From Rhabdophis nuchalis (taxonomy: Eukaryota > Chordata > Lepidosauria > Squamata > Natricidae), in contig CM077644.1 in assembly GCA_039707465.1 (NCBI GenBank), positions 142,600,462 through 142,664,461 of the forward strand: a DNA stretch of 64,000 nt. The letters are read 5' to 3'. Every line of letters starts with the position of its first letter. Positions within the stretch are counted from its first letter, which is position 1. Positions 58,468-64,000 of the stretch are shown piece by piece. The position numbers and the translations under genes are program-made. The notes below the pieces were generated by a model. That model saw nothing but the letters and a program-made list of their open reading frames with translations, was not told where the DNA came from and searched no databases.

Positions 58468-58607
58468 ATTGAAATTCTGGCAAGCACACAGGAGGAGGCG
58501 TGGCTTCAAGAAAATCAATCCAGTCCAGGGCAATCAGGCAGAATTAACCCATCGTTGGACTCTCCTCGCAGCTCACAGAGAAGATCGTTCAGGTAAGCCA
58601 ACGACAC
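58468..58607 (+). repeat. DIRS right inverted terminal repeat
   Basis: The 98-bp core 58468-58565 mirrors 52688-52785. The 42-bp outer extension 58566-58607, ending CCAACGACAC, is absent from the left end but its complement is in the internal complementary region. Its inverted-repeat partner sits in front of the CR1 endonuclease fragment, so both repeats show the same accidental short reading frame. Confidence 0.9.
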
Positions 58608-59099
58608 ATTTGTCCCCAATCTGGTTCTTCAAGGTTTCCAACAGTGATTTCCAACAGTGGAGTTCCATGACTGTATATCCAGCTTACTTCTGTTTTTTTA
58701 ATTTATTATTTATTTTATTTATTTATATTCCTATTTCTAAACTGCTCATCTCCCTTTGAGATTAGTTGTTCTGCTCTTCTGTTTTCTTCCATCTCTCCCA
58801 GCATTACAGCTTGTTTGTTTATTTAAATATATTGCTCAAGGGAGCTGTGTTTTATCAAAATATGATAATTTTAGCCTGGTCACTCATGCATTTTTTCATT
58901 TGTTTGTTTACTTGAGTTTTCATAGTTATCTTGGGATTCTTTCCCAATCCCAGAGTTCAAAAATCTCAGTGTACTTTCTAGCCTTTTTTAAAATCATATC
59001 CCACTTTAACTTCCCAATCCAACATAAGAAAAATCATTGCTTGCACAATTTTTGTCTCTGTAAATATAGACATATCATAACATCTGAATATCTTTTCCA

Positions 59100-59868
59100 A
59101 GGCCTTCATTACCAACATGATGATGATGATGGTATCATCCATTCAGTTGAGTCCAACTCCTGGCAATTTTGTGGGCCAGGTCTCTCCACATCTTCCGATC
59201 TTGCACTCTTTCCTTGAGTTTTTCTATGCTCTGCCTGGTGTCAGTTTTGATGGTGATTACCAGCCTACTATGTGCTAATCTGCAATATATTTCTTGATTG
59301 ATGATTCCTTTTTTATGTAGTTGATCCTACATAAAAAGCTATCAACAACGTCAGTATCTTCAATGTTGCTGGTTGCTGTACCCATTGTTATTAGTTTGGT
59401 CGTCTTTACATTTCATTGCATTCATTGCATTCCATTCCATTCAGAGTCATTGACTGTCTTTAGTAGAGTTTAAAGATGATTTGTATTCTCATCTATCAAA
59501 GTACCATTGTTAACCTAAACCGAGTTATTAATTTTCTTCTTCCAATTTTAAAATCACACTCATTTTCTTTCAAACTGAATTTTCTCAATATACAATTCTG
59601 CATATAGTTTGAAAAAATGGCAGGAGTGACAACTCTGTCTCACACCTTTGACAACCTGGAGCCAATCTGTTTTGTCAAGTTCTGTCTGCATTGTAGTTTC
59701 CTGATTTGTTTATTGCTTCTATATTAGGATAATATGGGATTCCCATTTTTCTAACCTATTGCTTACCATATCGCTATAAATGTTTCATCAACCCCTGTTG
59801 TTTTCCAACTTGGTAATAAACATCTTCTATCATTAGAGGTTCTTGTAAATAGGGAACATCTTGTAAGG
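59100..59868 (-). mobile_element. BovB (RTE) LINE, RT and 3' part
   Basis: The - strand shows a decayed BovB: a KTDWLQVVKGVRQ-like segment before the degraded QGCxLSP block (about 59600-59690), KLYAE at about 59590, and near the 3' end (59110-59200) a stretch like SARSEDVERPGP matching the C-terminal LxxxWRxxxHxxA region. It is interrupted on the 5' side by the hAT element at 59869 and resumes at about 61020. Confidence 0.7.
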
Positions 59869-60085
59869 CAGGGGTCCCCAGCCCTCAGGGTGCAGCCCAC
59901 TACCAGGTTGTGGCCTATTGGGAACTGGGCCGTGCAAGAGGCAGGCTGGTTCATGTGTGCAGCTCCACTCATGCAAGTGGCATCCCAAGGCTTCTCTTCT
60001 CTCTTGTGTGAGTGGAGCTGTACCTACATGCTGGCCTGCTGCTCATGCTGCCTGCTGTCCTCTCCCCCCCATCCCCCTCCTTATA
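59869..60085 (+). mobile_element. hAT element left part nested in BovB
   Basis: Begins CAGGGGTCCCCAGCCCTCAG, continues with CCACTACCAGGTTGTGGCC and GGGCCGTGCAAGAGGCAGG, and breaks off where another repeat begins at about 60085. A related stretch of its interior (AAGGCTTCTCTTGTCTCTTG, GAGTGGAACTGTG) recurs at 60955-61015. The expected right terminus was not found. Confidence 0.65.
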
Positions 60086-60690
60086 ATGCTCCCAAAGCAG
60101 AGAGGTGAGAACAGAGACTGATGCTGTGGCCCGTCAGCTGCCAGTGGAATTGGCAGCAGACTTGGACAATGAGGAGGTTGGGGAGAAACGTGGGCCAGTC
60201 CTGGAGTCTGGGGAAGGCTCTGATGGATGTTCTGCGGATGCTCTGCGTCAGAAGCAGAGATAAAGCCAGGGCCATCTGACATTTCCTACTGCCTTCAGAA
60301 TTGGAGATAAGTGGGGAAGAAGAACAGCTGGGGCCTGTTCCAGATGCACCCTCAATGGCCCCTCTGTGGCTGGGGAATAAATAGAAGCAAAAGGGGAGTG
60401 GTAGTTATAGGAGACAACAGTTGTATTTCTTTTGTAAGATTTGCTTATCGTGGTTTGTGCCTCAGAGACTGCTTGCCAAGAATTAATTTACAGCTTTGAG
60501 ACTGGAAGCTCTTGGCCTCGCAATTATCCAAGGAATGATAATGTCTATTACTGCAATTAACCCTTGGAAGGATTATTGCCTGGACTTTTTTTGTATGTGT
60601 GAATGCCATGAATTCGCAGTGGCTAAATAAAGAGTGTTTTTTCGGGACAAGGAGTCTGTTTCTTGGTTCTTGTAAGGCTGAGTCAGAACA
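60086..60690 (+). repeat. Unclassified LTR-like repeat
   Basis: It contains an acidic pseudo-coding stretch (ELAADLDNEEVGEKRGPV on the + strand), GGGGAATAAATAGAAGC, a GGTTTGTGCCTCAGAGACTG block, and AATAAAGAG at about 60628 followed by T-rich sequence. This resembles the 3' end of an LTR or retrotransposed unit. A comparable arrangement lies on the - strand at 5885-6370. No family assigned. Confidence 0.4.
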
Positions 60691-61019
60691 ACTGAGTGGG
60701 ATGAGCACTCTTTGCTCAGCTTCACTGACTCACAGAGGCTGCCTGCTCAAGACACTCGATCCACTTTCGGAGCATTGGGTAGCCTCGGTTGACTCTGAAG
60801 AAGCACGAGACCACGCCCCCAAAGGCTTCACTTCTCTGCACCAAAAGCATTTGCAAATGGATGAAAGGCTTCTGGGGAGCGATCTCGCACTGCTTCAGGC
60901 CTTCCACCCCTTTGCAAAAACTTTTGGCATGGAGAAGTCTGAAGGAGAATGAAACTGCACCCCAAAGGCTTCTCTTGTCTCTTGGGAGAGTGGAACTGTG
61001 TATGCGCATGCACACTTGT
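60691..61019 (+). repeat. Second hAT-interior segment
   Basis: CCCAAAGGCTTCACTTCTC and CCCAAAGGCTTCTCTTGTCTC occur 150 bp apart and resemble the interior of the hAT element at 59975-60035. It ends at GTATGCGCATGCACAC just before BovB sequence resumes. Confidence 0.45.
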
Positions 61020-62700
61020 TTGATCTTTTTTAATTTTTTACTGTTTGTTTATAAGCATCCTTTAACATATCAGTTTTAGGTTGGAACTTCTCTCTGAGTA
61101 TGAGATCTTTTGGGAAATGTTCCTTGTTTTTCTTTCTCTGTTTCCATCTTTGATGTCTTCACAGATGTCATTGTAATATTGCTTCTTGTCTCTTCTAACA
61201 GTTCTCTGAAATTCTTTGATAAGTTACTTATCTGGAGATCTTTGTTTTTCTTGACTTTGGCTTCTTCTCTTCATGGCAATTTCCACCATCTGTTCGTACA
61301 TCCACTTTGCTTATTTCTGGTTTTATGGTCTTTGCTGTCTATTTTCACATTCATCCTTAATAACATCTTTGATATAATTCTGCAGTTCTTTGGTTTCCTA
61401 TCAATGAGGTTCAGTACTTCAAAGCGATTCCTGATGTTCTCCTTGAAAATGATGGGCATATGCTCAAGATATGTCATGGAAACTGGTTGGCTTTGTTCCT
61501 CCATTTTAGCTTTACTTGGAACTTGCTCATCAGCAGTTTGTGATTCTTTTCACAGTAAATCTCTGGCCACATCTTTACTGTTCATAACGGAGTCTTCCAC
61601 TGTATTACTTGCACCAGTAATATAGCCAGTTTGATATCTGTCTATTCTACTTGATAATGTCCATGTGCTTTGTATAGCATTGGTTGTTTGAAGATTGCAA
61701 TGGAGATTAGCAATGGAGAAATCATTGGATTGACAGATATGATAATCATTCTTGTTCTTCATTTCTGTTTCCAAGGTTATAGAGTCCAACTATGTTTTTT
61801 ATTCTTTATTTGCAACTGCTACATTCCAATCCATAAGCATAAGCAATACATCTTGCTTATATGCTCTGCCAATTTAAGATTGACCTTAATTATTCAACTC
61901 ATTAACTTTTTTTTCTTCTGCATCATAATTGGAGCATAAATTTAGGTAACTATCTTATAAAAGGGTAATCTGCAAAGTCTAATTGATATTATTTGGTCAA
62001 TTACTGCATTGTAGCCAAGGAAGATCCTTGCTATATATTTTTCTGACTATAAGAGCAATGCTATTTCTTCATTGTTTTTAATGTCCTGATTAGTAAGCAG
62101 TATGATTTTCTGAATGGAAGGTTCCAATTCCACTCCATTTTAATTCTCTGATGCCTACGTTTTCAATGTGCAGTTGATTCATTTCAGTTCTTACTAGGTT
62201 GAGTTTTACCTTGTTCATGCTTCTTATTTGCATGTTCCATGAAAATTCTGGGGTTTTTTTAGTTACAGAATCTCCCTGTCTACATTTCAACATCAGCAGC
62301 TCAACATCCTGAAATTGCATCCTAAAAACCATTAGTACTTTGAAAGGTCCTCAGTTTTCTTCCACAGCACACTGAGTGCCATTTAACCTGAAGGGTCCAT
62401 CATCTGGTGCCATGTCATCACTTATTTAATATTATCTATCCATATAGTTTTAATAAAATACAAGAGTGGGTTACCATTACCATCTTTTTGCACACTGTAT
62501 GTCATGATATTTTTCCCATTGTCTCTAAAGGGATGAGCTATCTTCCTATACTGCTGCTGCCTGATATAAGTACCTACTTCCATTAATTGAACAGCTGAGT
62601 TGACCTTCATTTCTTGCGTGACCTTCTTGGAAGTGTATGTTTTTGGTGCACGTTCCAAACATTCTTTATTCATCCCTCCCAGGAACATCCCCTGTTATGA
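61020..62700 (-). mobile_element. BovB (RTE) LINE, 5' endonuclease part
   Basis: The - strand frame 62090-62332 contains SMNKVKLNLVRTEMNQLHIE and GIRELKWSGIGTFHSENHTA, the start of the BovB endonuclease. At 61550-61789 is NDFSIANLHCNLQTTNAIQS with SSRIDRYQTGYIT, matching the VIANTxFxQ...QIDYI region. At 61271-61504 is ENIRNRFEVLNLIDRKP, matching the linker before RT. Upstream, 62422-62688 has HPFRDNGKNIMTYSVQKDGN, also found in this LINE family. Multiple stops and frameshifts; inactive. Confidence 0.78.
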
Positions 62701-63173
62701 TACAACAAAATAGTAGGATTTCAGAGGGAAAGATACAGTGGTGATTATGCAGTTCAAACACTATTATGGTATGCAGAGAATGGAAGAGCAGCGTCCTTCA
62801 GTCCTGCCTGTATAAAGGAATAAGATTTATTTCCAAAGAGGGTAGACAGCAGGGAAACTTTTGAGAAGTCAAGGAGCATTAAAATTGCCAAGCATTGACT
62901 GGGCAATTGAAGCCCCACCTTTTTAATGGGCACAGCAAAGCCAGTATATGACGTGAGATAGGCCACTTTTAAATTTGGCCTATATTACCAACAGGCAGTT
63001 CAACCCACGTATGTTTATAGATGGAAGACACTGTGTTAGTCAATAACCCTGGTGGTTAAATAATCATAAGCTCAGTTATTAAGAGCTATTGTTGAACATT
63101 TCTTGTCATACACTCCGTCTCCTCCAAACAAAAGATCAGTCTAAGGCTTTGTAATAGTTCCATTTAGGTGAAT

Positions 63174-63175
<2 letters not shown>

Positions 63176-63272
<97 letters not shown>
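63176..63272. repeat. (AAT)n microsatellite
   Basis: About 32 uninterrupted AAT units at the tail of a CR1 stub. The polytyrosine frame on the - strand is an artefact. Confidence 0.97.
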
Positions 63273-63312
63273 TTAATTTCTTGACCGCTCCCTCTCCCCG
63301 TAGGGACTCGGT
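63176..63312 (-). mobile_element. CR1 stub with (AAT)n tail
   Basis: An AAT microsatellite (63176-63272, about 97 bp) followed by about 40 bp matching the 3' terminus of the copy at 6830-6870 (TTTAATTTC, then GACCGCTCCCTCTCCCC). The LINE body is almost entirely missing, so this is an extreme 5' truncation: a tail with only the start of the hairpin. Confidence 0.8.
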
Positions 63313-63699
63313 GCTGGAAATGTTGCATACAGTCCTAATCATACCATCAGTGGTTAGCAACTGGGCAAGATCATGTTGCATCAACAGGCCCTCTACATAA
63401 AATAGAATGACTATTTCCAGTGGGTGATACCATGGGATTTCAGATTCTGATAATTCAATGGTGACAGTGTTATAAAATTATCAAGAACTGTTACCATGTG
63501 GGGAAAATGCTAATACATAGGTAACCTAACTAAAAAAAAATGTCTACTACTCATTGACAGGAATTCCTAATGTTTTTAGTATCGAAACAGCTTTAATTCT
63601 ATTGGCAAATTTATTTAGAAAGAAATTAGTAAAAAAAAAAATTCCATTTCAGCACAGTAAACAAATGGCTTTCTGTTGATATTCTGATTTATAATTCAA

Positions 63700-64000
63700 C
63701 AATCTCAATTTACCACCATTCCTTTAGTGATTCTTCAAAATTGTGATAGCACTGGGAAATAAAAACAAATTGTGACTGGTCATAAAACTATCCATGCATC
63801 CCTGTGGTCACATGATCCAAATTTGATTGCTTGGCAATCAACATAGATTTACAGTGGTTGCCTATTCCCAGGATCATATGATCACTGTTTGCAACTTCCG
63901 TTTCCAGGTTGCTTTGGAAAAGCAAAGTCAATGAGGAAAGCCAGATTTACTTAATGCCCACACAATTCATTTAATGATCACATTCATTCGCTTAATTACC
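63700..64000 (+). mobile_element. TA-flanked repeat family copy, cut by window end
   Basis: TTAGTGATTCTTCAAAATTG, GGTCACATGATCCAAATTTG and CAATGAGGAAAGCCAGATTT follow the family order. The element runs off the window. Confidence 0.65.

Larger units (their letters stand above)
52670..58607 (+). mobile_element. DIRS-type tyrosine-recombinase retrotransposon, apparently complete
   Basis: About 5.94 kb with every hallmark of DIRS1-like elements. It has inverted terminal repeats, then gag-like, RT/RNase H and tyrosine recombinase frames overlapping in that order, then an internal complementary region (58232-58321) that is the reverse complement of both outer termini placed side by side. Such elements are thought to replicate through a circular intermediate and integrate by the recombinase without target duplication. 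The ends given are those defined by the internal complementary region. All three reading frames are open and the 98-bp core of the inverted repeats reads identical, which suggests a young insertion. It is GC-richer than its AT-rich surroundings and lies sense to RBPMS in its intron 4. Its left end abuts an antisense CR1. Confidence 0.93.
49383..64000 (+). other. RBPMS: RBPMS intron 4 (5' part)
   Basis: From the donor at 49383 to the window end no further RBPMS exon was recognised. The intron contains CR1, DIRS, BovB and hAT insertions. 49383-49795, 58608-59100, 62700-63170 and 63315-63690 contain only AT-rich sequence and short decayed LINE tails. Confidence 0.7.

Noticed and set aside
58418..58759. 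113-codon frame with FWQAHRRRRGFKKINPVQGN, also seen inverted at 52.7 kb
   Set aside because: The shared peptide is simply the translation of the DIRS inverted terminal repeat; it is not a duplicated gene.
63175..63384. Frame with a long polytyrosine run
   Set aside because: Translation of the second (AAT)n microsatellite.
49383..64000. Search for the next RBPMS exon (GIRFDPE-type)
   Set aside because: No segment with that coding potential between AG and GT was found, so the exon is assumed to lie beyond the window.
1..64000. CRISPR arrays, operons, ribosome binding sites, rRNA genes
   Set aside because: Sequence is eukaryotic; no spaced direct-repeat array of CRISPR type and no rRNA or intact tRNA gene was seen. 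tRNA-like A/B boxes belong to SINEs.

Overview
This is eukaryotic, AT-rich, intron-dominated DNA, most likely from a squamate reptile and probably a snake. The evidence is three short exons of one vertebrate gene separated by kilobases, together with a typical squamate repeat mix: CR1-type LINEs in several age classes, BovB (RTE) and L1 fragments, tRNA-derived SINEs, many hAT fold-back elements including what looks like a SPIN copy, and a complete DIRS-type tyrosine-recombinase retrotransposon. The species call is inference from repeat content.

Host gene: exons at 38611-38688, 42713-42751 and 49320-49382 (+ strand) encode 60 contiguous residues of the RNA-recognition motif of RBPMS (RNA-binding protein with multiple splicing). 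Diagnostic residues favour RBPMS over its paralogue RBPMS2. The first coding exon and the exons after the third one seen were not found, so almost the whole window is intron. Positions 1-38610 would be part of intron 1, and 49383-64000 would be the start of the intron after the third exon seen.

Layout: 1-9.4 kb holds three CR1 3' ends and older LINE debris. 9.4-12.1 kb holds an endogenous-retrovirus pol relic and an LTR on the same strand. 12-38.6 kb is mostly unique intron with LINE, SINE and DNA-transposon fragments, a CpG-dense block at about 18 kb, and several microsatellites. 39.6-42.4 kb has a SPIN-like element with a palindrome nested inside it, plus fold-back elements. 43.1-47.2 kb is a decayed L1 (- strand). 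49.8-52.7 kb is a 5'-incomplete CR1 (- strand) that abuts the DIRS element. 59.1-62.7 kb is a decayed BovB (- strand) interrupted by hAT and LTR-like sequence. 63.2 kb has an (AAT)n-tailed CR1 stub.

The most notable object is the DIRS element, 52670-58607 (about 5.9 kb). It has uninterrupted frames for a gag-like protein, a reverse transcriptase/RNase H (with a probable DAM-like region) and a tyrosine recombinase. It also has 98-bp inverted repeats that I read as identical, and a 90-bp internal complementary region that matches both outer ends joined together. By structure it could be a recently active copy. It lies in the same orientation as the host gene. All boundaries were read by eye without alignment software.
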